Notes under the pieces: generated by a model | What the model was told of the DNA's origin: nothing | The model's input: the letters and a program-made list of their open reading frames with translations, nothing else | Databases searched by the model: none | Shown: piece after piece, positions 57,008 to 64,000 of the stretch | How the letters are laid out: each line of letters begins with the position of its first letter | Numbering within the stretch: position 1 is the stretch's first letter | Source: Pseudomonas caspiana | GTDB taxonomy: Bacteria; Pseudomonadota; Gammaproteobacteria; Pseudomonadales; Pseudomonadaceae | Assembly: GCF_002158995.1 (NCBI RefSeq) | Contig: NZ_LOHF01000011.1 | Coordinates: forward strand, 62,001 to 126,000 | Direction: 5' to 3' | Length of the DNA stretch: 64,000 nt | Position numbers and translations under genes: made by a program

Positions 57008-58969
57008 TCACGCGCCAGTTGAGGTCGGGGTTTGTGCAGGAACATTCCGATTTAACAGCTTGAGCAGCAGAAGTTTTTCATCTGCGTCCAGGCCTGACTG
57101 GCGTTCCTTCCTGATTAATTGCTCCAGGCTGCGCTCGCGTTGGCGGGCGGATAACCTAGTTATAGTGTCGAAAAACTGTTGTTCAAGGTTATCGGCCGAG
57201 ATCAACCATTCCTTTTCCGCTAATGCGCGTAGCAAGCGGCCCTGTTCGGTGCCGTGCCAGCGGGCAATCAGTTGCAGCGAACGCAGCTTTGGATTTTTTT
57301 GCAAAGCTTCGAGCAAAGCGACCAATAGCTGCGCATAAATGTGATCTTCTGCAGCGAAGTGGCTGGCATCTTCAACTTTTTCAGCCAGCTCCGGGTGATG
57401 CAAAAGTGTTCGTAATGCTGTCAACGTTGGTGGTTCGACGGTCGCCGGCGTGCGCGGGGCACGTGGTTCGTCATCTCCACGCTTACCTTTTTTGTCCCAC
57501 GGCTTCTTTTCCCACTTTTTCTGGCCCTGGCCGCCGGATTTTTTCGGCGTCCATTCCTGCTGAGGGGGTTGTTCGTATCCGCCCTGTGGCTGGTAATCAG
57601 CGTAGTCAGGCATGGCGTCGTAATCGAAGCCGGGGTCATAACTGGGTGGCGCTTCAGCAGGTGCGCTTTGGACCAGTTGGCTGACTGTTTCGTTGGTCAG
57701 GCCGGTTATCTGCGTCAATCGTTGACGCATCAGCGTGCGCAGGTTGGCGCCGGGTACTTTGTCGATCAGCGGTGCTGCGAGGGTGGCCATGTGGGCCTTG
57801 CCTTCGAGGGAGCGCGGGTCGGCTTCCTTGGTCAGCTGTTCAAAAAAATAGTCTGCCAGCGGCTGCGCATGTTGATGGATGCGAGCCTTGAAAGCGTCAG
57901 TGCCTTCGGCGCGAACCAGAGTGTCCGGGTCTTCGCCTTCAGGCAGAAACAGAAATCGTGCCCGGCGTCCGTCCTGCAGGCTGGAAAGTGTGGCCTCCAG
58001 TGCGCGCCATGCGGCGTTGCGACCTGCCTGGTCGCCGTCAAAACAGAACAACACGTTGGGCACGACCCGGAACAGGCGCTTCAGGTGTTCTTCGCTGGTC
58101 GCGGTACCCAATGTGGCGACGGCATTGCGCAAGCCTTGCTGGGCGAGAGCAATGACGTCCATGTAGCCTTCAACCACGATGATTTCATCGAGGTTGCGGT
58201 TGAATTTACGTGCTTCAAACAGGCCATATAGCTCTTGGCCTTTATGGAACACCGGTGTTTCCGGCGAGTTAAGGTACTTGGGCTTGTCGTCACCCAGTAC
58301 TCGTCCGCCAAAAGCGATGACCCGGCCGCGACTGTCGCGGATTGGAAACATCACCCGGTCGCGGAACCGATCGTAGCGCTTACCTGTTTCGGCATTCTCA
58401 ATCAGCAGGCCGGCATCGATCATGGCCTTCTGCTGAAGTGTGTCGCTGCTCAGGTGCTTGTGCAGGTTGTCCCAGCCGGGCGGGGCGAAGCCAAGACCGA
58501 AGTCACGAGCAATTTCACCTGAAAGGCCGCGACCTTTGAGGTATTCCACTGCGGCTCTGCGCGATGGATGGTTCTTCAACGCGAGGCGGTAATACTCGGC
58601 GGCGGCGGTGAGCAGCGGGTAAAGCGGCGAGTCCACTGGCTGGCGGGGCTTTTGCCCTTTGATGCCCTGTTCTCGGGGGACTTCCATGCCTGCTGATTTC
58701 GCCAGATCCTCGACGGCCTGGACGAAATCCAGGTTGTCGTGGTCCATGATGAAGCCGAGGGCGTTACCGCCTGCGCCGCAACCAAAGCAGTAGTAAAACT
58801 GTTTGTCGGGGCTGACACTGAAAGACGGAGTCTTTTCTTTGTGGAACGGACAGCAGGCGCTGAAGTTCTTCCCGGTTTTCTTCAATTGCAGACGTGAGCT
58901 GACAACATCGACGATGTCGGTGCGGTTCAGGAGGTCGTCAATGAAGCCTTGGGGAATCAGCCCGGCCAT
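57008..58969 (-). CDS. dnaG: DNA primase DnaG
   Basis: 653 residues. The N-terminal zinc domain is seen in FSACCPFHKEKTPSFSVSPDKQFYYCFGCGAGGNA. TOPRIM motifs are IIVVEGYMDVIALAQQG and VLFCFDGDQAGRNAAW. A Gln/Gly/Lys-rich linker at ~455-510 and a C-terminal DnaB-interaction domain follow. It synthesises RNA primers at the replication fork. Start at ATG 58969 (MAGLIPQGFIDDLLNR). It lies between rpsU and rpoD, as expected. Confidence 0.99.
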   Translation of the reverse strand: MAGLIPQGFIDDLLNRTDIVDVVSSRLQLKKTGKNFSACCPFHKEKTPSFSVSPDKQFYYCFGCGAGGNALGFIMDHDNLDFVQAVEDLAKSAGMEVPREQGIKGQKPRQPVDSPLYPLLTAAAEYYRLALKNHPSRRAAVEYLKGRGLSGEIARDFGLGFAPPGWDNLHKHLSSDTLQQKAMIDAGLLIENAETGKRYDRFRDRVMFPIRDSRGRVIAFGGRVLGDDKPKYLNSPETPVFHKGQELYGLFEARKFNRNLDEIIVVEGYMDVIALAQQGLRNAVATLGTATSEEHLKRLFRVVPNVLFCFDGDQAGRNAAWRALEATLSSLQDGRRARFLFLPEGEDPDTLVRAEGTDAFKARIHQHAQPLADYFFEQLTKEADPRSLEGKAHMATLAAPLIDKVPGANLRTLMRQRLTQITGLTNETVSQLVQSAPAEAPPSYDPGFDYDAMPDYADYQPQGGYEQPPQQEWTPKKSGGQGQKKWEKKPWDKKGKRGDDEPRAPRTPATVEPPTLTALRTLLHHPELAEKVEDASHFAAEDHIYAQLLVALLEALQKNPKLRSLQLIARWHGTEQGRLLRALAEKEWLISADNLEQQFFDTITRLSARQRERSLEQLIRKERQSGLDADEKLLLLKLLNRNVPAQTPTSTGA

Positions 58970-59464
58970 ATCGTTCTCGTATCAAGCGTTTCGCCATGAG
59001 GTTCGTGGCGAATCCAGGATGTAACGGCTGCAGCAGGTCTTTCTGTAATGCCATAAGGCATGCACAACCTGATCTCAGCGCGGCTGCTCATCATTATCTG
59101 GAATGGTAGCTGCCAGCAATCTACCTGTGGGAAACCAGGCAGTGACGGCTTTGTAGCGTGTTGCTGTTCGTAGCAAGTCGAATGTCCGTTACGGATTCGC
59201 TGTGCTCAGCATGTCGAGGGCGACGCAGCCTTGGCTGAACTTCTTGCGAAGGTCATCAAGGCATACTCGTCATTCACCTTGATGCATTCGTCGTAAGACA
59301 TGATCAACGTGGCCTGAATCTCAGGCGGGACGTGCTTTGAGGAAGTTTCAGATGCGCATGTGCGATCTGTATGCTTCTTCGATGTAGCTTATGCTGTGCC
59401 TTAACTGCCGCTAGCCCGGCTTTGAGGCCGGGCATTGCAGAAGCTTGCGACAGACGTCTGTAAA
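58970..59464. other. Gene-free stretch between rpsU and dnaG
   Basis: 495 bases. Only a short open stretch on the minus strand is visible (about 64 codons near 59385-59200, containing SYDECIKVNDEYALM), without a clear start or family. In many Pseudomonas a GatB/YqeY-domain gene of similar length sits here; I cannot see it. This may be a decayed region or a long leader for dnaG. Confidence 0.5.
59414..59433 (-). terminator. Hairpin just after rpsU
   Basis: GCCCGGC CTCAAA GCCGGGC on the minus strand, 32 bases after the rpsU stop. There is no T run, so it may be a partial terminator or RNA processing site; rpsU is commonly made in excess over dnaG. Confidence 0.5.
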
Positions 59465-59680
59465 TTAATACAGACGAACGGCGCGGCGCTGTTCGCGCTG
59501 TACTTTCTTGGCGTGACGCTTAACAGCGGCTGCTGCTTTACGCTTACGCTCAGAAGTAGGCTTCTCGTAAAATTCGCGGCTACGAACTTCAGCCAGAACA
59601 CCGGCTTTTTCGCAGGAGCGCTTGAAACGACGCAGAGCTACGTCGAAGGGTTCGTTCTCTTTAACTTTGACGGCTGGCAT
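59465..59680 (-). CDS. rpsU: 30S ribosomal protein S21
   Basis: 71 residues, very basic, starting [19 protein letters not shown] with [21 protein letters not shown] in the centre. This is the full S21 sequence. It is the first gene of the rpsU-dnaG-rpoD macromolecular synthesis operon and is divergent from tsaD. The gap to tsaD (59681-59878) holds both promoters. Confidence 0.99.
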
Positions 59681-59878
59681 CCAGAGCTACCTTCATTCAT
59701 TACCGGGGTCAACGTCTCGTGCAAAGACTGCACATAAGTACGTCGGTTTTTAAGGGTTGCGGATGTTAACCCCTCATTGAGAGGAATGCAAAGCCTCTGA
59801 TCGAAAACCGCTGGTCGGCGCATCAGGTGGCGACTATTATGCGCGCCTTCGAATTCAGCCTCTACAAGGCGCAAATCC

Positions 59879-60916
59879 ATGCTAGTACTGGGATTAGAAA
59901 CCTCTTGCGACGAAACCGGCGTCGCGCTTTATGACAGTGAGCGCGGGCTGCTGGCCGATGCATTGTTCAGCCAAATCGACCTGCATCGCGCTTACGGCGG
60001 TGTGGTACCGGAGCTTGCGTCCCGTGATCACGTGAAGCGCATGTTGCCCCTGATTCGTCAGGTCATAGCCGACGCCGGCGTTGTCACTACAGACATTGAT
60101 GCTATCGCATACACAGCAGGGCCGGGCCTTGTAGGTGCATTGTTGGTCGGTGCATCGTGCGCCCAGGCTCTGGCGTTCGCGTGGGACATTCCTGCGCTCG
60201 GTGTGCACCACATGGAAGGCCACTTGCTGGCCCCGATGCTGGAAGCGCAACCGCCCGAGTTTCCGTTCGTCGCTTTGTTGGTGTCCGGTGGGCACACGCA
60301 ACTGGTTCGGGTCGACGGCATTGGCCTTTATGAGTTGTTGGGCGAGACGCTTGATGACGCTGCGGGCGAAGCTTTCGACAAAACTGCAAAGATGATGGGC
60401 TTGCAGTATCCAGGCGGACCCGAGATTGCGGCACTGGCGACTAAAGGTGTGGCAGGGCGTTTCGTCTTTCCGCGCCCGATGACTGACCGCCCAGGGCTGG
60501 ATTTCAGTTTCAGTGGCCTGAAAACCTCCACGCTGACGACCTGGCAGCAATGCCAAAGCACTGGAGACGACAGCGAGCAGACTCGTTGCGACATCTCGCT
60601 GGCCTTCCAGCAGGCAGTGGTGGAGACTTTGACCATCAAGTGCAAGCGGGCATTGAAACAGACGGGTATGAAGCGTCTGGTCATTGCTGGTGGTGTGAGC
60701 GCCAACAAGTCTTTGCGGGCTTCGCTGGAGAAAATGCTGGGCGAGCTTAAAGGCAATGTTTTCTATGCTCGTCCTGAATTCTGTACTGATAACGGCGCGA
60801 TGATCGCTTTTGCCGGATGTCAGCGCTTGCAGGCTGGGCAGAAGGAAGATCTGAGCATCAGCGTCCAGGCTCGCTGGCCGATGGAGCAGCTACAGGGGTT
60901 GCACGCGCCAACGTGA
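59879..60916 (+). CDS. tsaD: tRNA N6-adenosine threonylcarbamoyltransferase TsaD
   Basis: 345 residues. The start motif [19 protein letters not shown], metal-binding HHMEGHL (HxxxH), and the ASKH fold phosphate loop [17 protein letters not shown] are clear. [16 protein letters not shown] and [13 protein letters not shown] follow near the C-terminus. It transfers threonylcarbamoyl to A37 of ANN-decoding tRNAs with TsaB/TsaE. It lies upstream of rpsU in opposite orientation, and is convergent with plsY. Confidence 0.98.
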   Translation: MLVLGLETSCDETGVALYDSERGLLADALFSQIDLHRAYGGVVPELASRDHVKRMLPLIRQVIADAGVVTTDIDAIAYTAGPGLVGALLVGASCAQALAFAWDIPALGVHHMEGHLLAPMLEAQPPEFPFVALLVSGGHTQLVRVDGIGLYELLGETLDDAAGEAFDKTAKMMGLQYPGGPEIAALATKGVAGRFVFPRPMTDRPGLDFSFSGLKTSTLTTWQQCQSTGDDSEQTRCDISLAFQQAVVETLTIKCKRALKQTGMKRLVIAGGVSANKSLRASLEKMLGELKGNVFYARPEFCTDNGAMIAFAGCQRLQAGQKEDLSISVQARWPMEQLQGLHAPT

Positions 60917-60936
60917 AGCGGATTCACCTCTGTGAT

Positions 60937-61506
60937 TCAGAAATGCCGTTCGCGCCCGGCAAACAGGTCGCGTAGATTGCCCCGATGACGCCACACAATC
61001 AGTAAGGTAAGCAGGGTCATCGGCAGCAGTGCCCTTGGTTCCTGCCAGGCCAGCAGTGGCAACGTCAGCGGAGTGGCGATCAGCGCAGCGATCGAGCTGG
61101 TGCGGGTCAAGTAGAACACCAATGCCCATGCGCAGATTGCCAGGGCGGCTGCGGGCGGATACAGGCCCAGCAACATTCCGGCAGCGGTGGCGACGCCTTT
61201 GCCACCGCGGAAGCGAAAGTAAAGCGGGAATAGATGGCCCAATACCGCGCAGAGTCCAATCCAGGCCTGCGCTCTGGGGTCCATCCCGTCCAGATTGGCG
61301 ATCAGTACAGGCAGTAAGCCTTTGCACAGGTCGCCGAGCAGGGTCAGTATCGCGAGTTTTTTACCGGCCAGTCGCAACATGTTGGTCGCGCCTGCATTGC
61401 CAGAACCGCTGGCGCGCGGGTCCGGGCTGCCAGTGAGGCGGCTCAGGAGAATGGCGAAGGACAGTGAGCCAAGCAGGTAGGCGAAAATCGCCAGTAACCA
61501 AAACAT
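60937..61506 (-). CDS. plsY: Glycerol-3-phosphate acyltransferase PlsY
   Basis: 189 residues, about five membrane helices. PlsY motifs are seen: [35 protein letters not shown] (GSGNxGATN), [20 protein letters not shown] and [14 protein letters not shown]. It transfers acyl groups from acyl-phosphate to glycerol 3-phosphate in phospholipid synthesis. Only 20 bases separate its stop from that of convergent tsaD. It is divergent from folB. Confidence 0.97.
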   Translation of the reverse strand: MFWLLAIFAYLLGSLSFAILLSRLTGSPDPRASGSGNAGATNMLRLAGKKLAILTLLGDLCKGLLPVLIANLDGMDPRAQAWIGLCAVLGHLFPLYFRFRGGKGVATAAGMLLGLYPPAAALAICAWALVFYLTRTSSIAALIATPLTLPLLAWQEPRALLPMTLLTLLIVWRHRGNLRDLFAGRERHF

Positions 61507-61580
61507 GCTAACTATTCCGGGCTGGGAAGCCCTGATTCTAACGGCGCATCGCGCCCTTGTCGTGCAGTGGAGAGTGGTGT

Positions 61581-61934
61581 TTGGACAGAGTTTTCATTGA
61601 GGGTCTGGAAGTCGATACCGTTATCGGTGCTTACGACTGGGAGCGGGGCATTCGTCAGTGCCTGCGTCTGGACCTGAGCTTTGCCTGGGACAATCGGCCG
61701 GCTGCTGCTGGGGACGACCTGAGCAAGGCACTCGACTACGCCAGTGTATCCACGCGCATTCTGGACTTTGCCGAAAAGGCGCAATTTCAACTGGTAGAGA
61801 CCTTTGCCGAGCGGTTGGCGGAAGTGCTCATGCATGAGTTTCAGATTCCCTGGCTGCACTTGAAGCTGACCAAGCCCGGCGCTGTTGCGGCCGCTGCTGG
61901 TGTCGGCGTGGAGATCGAGCGCGGATGTCGCTGA
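61581..61934 (+). CDS. folB: Dihydroneopterin aldolase FolB
   Basis: 117 residues from a TTG start at 61581 ([20 protein letters not shown]), with GGAGAG 5 bases upstream. An ATG earlier in frame has no family N-terminus, so TTG is preferred. FolB cleaves dihydroneopterin to 6-hydroxymethyl-dihydropterin. Motifs are [38 protein letters not shown] and LKLTKPGAV. It overlaps folK by 10 bases. Confidence 0.95.
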   Translation: MDRVFIEGLEVDTVIGAYDWERGIRQCLRLDLSFAWDNRPAAAGDDLSKALDYASVSTRILDFAEKAQFQLVETFAERLAEVLMHEFQIPWLHLKLTKPGAVAAAAGVGVEIERGCR

Positions 61935-62449
61935 CACGGGTTTACCTTGGTTTAGGCAGTAACATCGAGCGCGAGAAGCACCTGACCGCGGGGCTGGAAG
62001 CGCTGGATGGCTTCGTCAGTGAAATCGTCTGTTCCCCGGTTTTTGAAAGTCAGCCTGTTGGAATCAAGAGCGGTCTGTTCTTCAATCTGGTGGTAACCGG
62101 ATTGACTGCGCTGCCGTTGATGGAGCTGGACCGCCGTCTGAAATTTATCGAAGCCGATAACGGCCGTTATGCCCCTGATCGCAAGGGTCTTCCGCTGGAT
62201 ATCGACGTGCTGCTGTATGGCGATCAGGTGGGTAGCTTCGACGGTTTGATCCTGCCTCGTGCCGAGATTCTCAAGAACGCTTTCGTGCTGTGGCCGCTCT
62301 CGCTGATCGCCCCGGATCGTGTGCATCCTGAGGCTGGAGTTTCTTTCAAGCAGCTTTGGGCTAATGCGCAGATCAAGCAGCAGCTGTGGCCGGTGGCGTT
62401 TGAGTGGCGCGAAACACAGCTGACGCCGCAGAGCTTGCTGGATAGCTGA
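61925..62449 (+). CDS. folK: HPPK, 2-amino-4-hydroxy-6-hydroxymethyldihydropteridine diphosphokinase FolK
   Basis: 174 residues. The HPPK signatures YLGLGSNIEREKHLTAGLEAL, SPVFESQPVG, FFNLVVTG and RKGLPLDIDVLLYGD are present. It pyrophosphorylates the FolB product in folate synthesis. The start overlaps folB, so the two are coupled. A REP pair follows it. Confidence 0.97.
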   Translation: MSLTRVYLGLGSNIEREKHLTAGLEALDGFVSEIVCSPVFESQPVGIKSGLFFNLVVTGLTALPLMELDRRLKFIEADNGRYAPDRKGLPLDIDVLLYGDQVGSFDGLILPRAEILKNAFVLWPLSLIAPDRVHPEAGVSFKQLWANAQIKQQLWPVAFEWRETQLTPQSLLDS

Positions 62450-62453
62450 ATGT

Positions 62454-62526
62454 TGTAGGAGCTGCCGAGGCCGCGAACGCGATGGATCAGGTATATCGTT
62501 TTCGCAGCCTTCGGCAGCCCCTACAG
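62454..62526. repeat. REP inverted pair (GAGCTGCCGAAGGCTGCGA family, degraded left arm)
   Basis: TGTAGGAGCTGCCGAGGCC at the left and GGCAGCCCCTACAG at the right, with substitutions in both arms. It lies between convergent folK and cca. Confidence 0.85.
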
Positions 62527-62541
62527 AAGATCAAATCAATC

Positions 62542-63771
62542 TCAACTGTTGTACTGCGCCTTGTAAACCTTCAGCGCATCCAGGCGTTCGCCTTTGAGAG
62601 CTTCACCCAGCTCCTGTCCTTTCAAACCCTTCTCGATCAGCGGCTGTACCGACACCGCTCGCGCCGCTTCAGCCGCGCCACGCAGGTAGTTTGCTTGCGG
62701 GTAATCGCGTTGCTCAAAGCCGTGGCGGCCTCGGGCGTCCATTTCGCAGGCGATGATGAAATCCTCGAAGCGCTGAGGTCGACGATAGACGTCAAAACTG
62801 TGCAGCAAGTCGAGCACTGTCGAAGGCTTCAGCTCTAATGCCCGGTGTCCATGGGTGTGGTACTGGCCAACGAGCAACGCCAACTCCTGACAGTCGCGCG
62901 GCACCTTGAAGCGAGTATTTACTTCCTTGATCAAGCGCAAGCCAGTGTGTTCGTGGGCGATATGTCTCGGCCACTCTTCTTCAGGCGTCAGGCCTTTCCC
63001 CAAGTCGTGTAGCAAACAGGCCCAGCGCACGCTCAGCGGTTGTTGATGGAGGGCCGCCTGTTGCAGAACGCTCAGCACATGCTCGCCGGTGTCGATTTCC
63101 GGGTGATGGGCGGGCGGCTGAGGGACGCCGAACAGTGCGTCCACTTCCGGCATAAGCTCTTTCAGGGCTGCGCAATCACGCAGTACCTTGATGAACACTT
63201 GTGGCTGGCTTTCCACGAGGGCGCGGGAAATTTCCTTCCAGCTGCGCTCCGGCGTCAGCGCGTCAAGCTCGCCTGATTCGCTGAGCTGGCGCATCAATTC
63301 CAGGGTTTCAGGGGCGATGCTGAAGCCTTCAGGTGCGTAGCGTGCGGCGAAGCGGGCAACGCGCAGTACTCTGAGCGGATCTTCGGCGAAAGCGGGTGAA
63401 ACGTGGCGTAATATCCGCGCTTCAAGGTCGCGCTGACCGCCATAGGGATCGGTCAGGTTGCCTTCCCTGTCTTCGGCGATAGCGTTGATGGTCAGATCCC
63501 GACGGATCAGGTCATCCTCGAGGGTCACGTCCGGGCTGGCATGAAATACAAATCCGCCGTAGCCGCGTCCGCTTTTACGTTCGGTGCGGGCCAGGGCGTA
63601 TTCCTCGCCCGTCAGTGGATGGAGAAAAACCGGGAAGTCTGTACCCACAGGGCGATAGCCCTTGATCAGCATTTCGTCGGTAGTTGCGCCAACAACCACC
63701 CAATCGACATCGGTAACCGGTTTGCCCAGCAGGCGGTCGCGCACGGCGCCACCGACTTTATAGATCTGCAT
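62542..63771 (-). CDS. cca: CCA-adding tRNA nucleotidyltransferase
   Basis: 409 residues. N-terminal [22 protein letters not shown] contains the catalytic Asp pair; [12 protein letters not shown] and [34 protein letters not shown] follow. An HD phosphohydrolase domain is present ([12 protein letters not shown]), as in gammaproteobacterial Cca with repair activity. ATG 63771 (MQIYKVGG) has GGAGG 9 bases upstream; a longer in-frame extension was discarded. It is transcribed leftwards towards folK. Confidence 0.97.
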   Translation of the reverse strand: MQIYKVGGAVRDRLLGKPVTDVDWVVVGATTDEMLIKGYRPVGTDFPVFLHPLTGEEYALARTERKSGRGYGGFVFHASPDVTLEDDLIRRDLTINAIAEDREGNLTDPYGGQRDLEARILRHVSPAFAEDPLRVLRVARFAARYAPEGFSIAPETLELMRQLSESGELDALTPERSWKEISRALVESQPQVFIKVLRDCAALKELMPEVDALFGVPQPPAHHPEIDTGEHVLSVLQQAALHQQPLSVRWACLLHDLGKGLTPEEEWPRHIAHEHTGLRLIKEVNTRFKVPRDCQELALLVGQYHTHGHRALELKPSTVLDLLHSFDVYRRPQRFEDFIIACEMDARGRHGFEQRDYPQANYLRGAAEAARAVSVQPLIEKGLKGQELGEALKGERLDALKVYKAQYNS

Positions 63772-63880
63772 AAAAAACCTCCGTAAGCGCGACAGGATAA
63801 ACCTTGCATCGCTCTTGCGGAGGTAAAAACGAATCAATAGTCACGGGGTGTTAAATAAATACCCCCATGACGCCCGCTTG

Positions 63881-64000
63881 CTAGAGATGCACTACCGCCA
63901 AATCGAGCCGGGGATATTCACTGTCAGCATGTTCGCCTTTGGGCGGGACATGATGAGTTTTCATGACCTGGTCACCTTGCAGGGTTTCCAGATGGATATC
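63881..64000 (-). CDS. C-terminal end of an unidentified protein (start outside window)
   Basis: 39 codons ending DLAVVHL and a TAG stop, open to the right edge, with THHVPPKGEHADSEYPRLD visible. Too little is present to name the family. It precedes cca on the same strand, 109 bases upstream. A GGGGT..ACCCC hairpin lies between the two. Confidence 0.6.
   Translation of the reverse strand, partial: DIHLETLQGDQVMKTHHVPPKGEHADSEYPRLDLAVVHL

Overview
The window reads as a chromosomal segment of a Pseudomonas (fluorescens/putida/syringae side of the genus). The evidence is gene order: ftsX-rpoH, mtgA, thiSG, trmB, hemW, rdgB and metXW follow the arrangement known from P. aeruginosa. So does the rpsU-dnaG-rpoD block with tsaD, plsY, folBK and cca. 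The davAB-pqq neighbourhood follows P. putida. About twenty Pseudomonas-type REP/REPIN palindromes are scattered between the genes. I see no prophage, insertion sequence, plasmid or CRISPR signature.

Layout. 1-12 kb: division and heat shock (ftsX, rpoH), a sarcosine oxidase-like enzyme with a periplasmic binding protein, mtgA, thiamine thiazole synthesis (thiS, thiG), tRNA methylation (trmB), then a leftward run metX-metW-DUF4426-rdgB-hemW-DUF3392. 12-18 kb: a Dps-like ferritin, an RRNAD1/METTL25-like methyltransferase, an amino-acid binding protein, gabP with a sigma-54-like promoter, and two small proteins. 18.6-26.7 kb: the dimethylglycine catabolism cluster (dipeptidase-like protein, DUF5943, dgcA, dgcB, two ETF-like subunits), with a four-copy tandem REPIN array between dgcA and dgcB. 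27-29 kb: a PepSY membrane protein, a small membrane protein and a glutathione S-transferase. 29-37 kb, leftward: pqqF, pqqA, B, C, D, E and an S9 peptidase. pqqF carries a REP pair inside its reading frame. 37-40 kb: davB/davA (lysine to 5-aminovalerate) and an Lrp-family regulator. 40.7-46 kb: an OxlT-like transporter with a gamma-glutamyltransferase-like enzyme, a soluble chemoreceptor-like protein with swapped domain order, and a FUSC membrane protein.

46.2-51.3 kb is the least understood region and my main candidate for an undescribed system. It is a six-gene set matching E. coli yjfIJKLMC: DUF2170, PspA/IM30, DUF2491, DUF350, a DUF1190 lipoprotein and a glutathionylspermidine-synthase-like ATP-grasp enzyme. 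A rhomboid protease gene is inserted in it, and a cluster of TCACATGTGA palindromes lies upstream. The parts suggest an envelope function coupled to a peptide or polyamine ligase, but the substrate is unknown.

51.6-64 kb is housekeeping: a tRNA with CAU anticodon (best read as tRNA-Ile2), an RmcA-like PAS-GGDEF-EAL protein, rpoD, dnaG, rpsU, tsaD, plsY, folB, folK, cca and the tail of an unidentified gene. Starts were moved inside longer open frames where a ribosome-binding site, gene overlap or family length argued for it. All functions come from reading translated sequences by eye; no database search was run.
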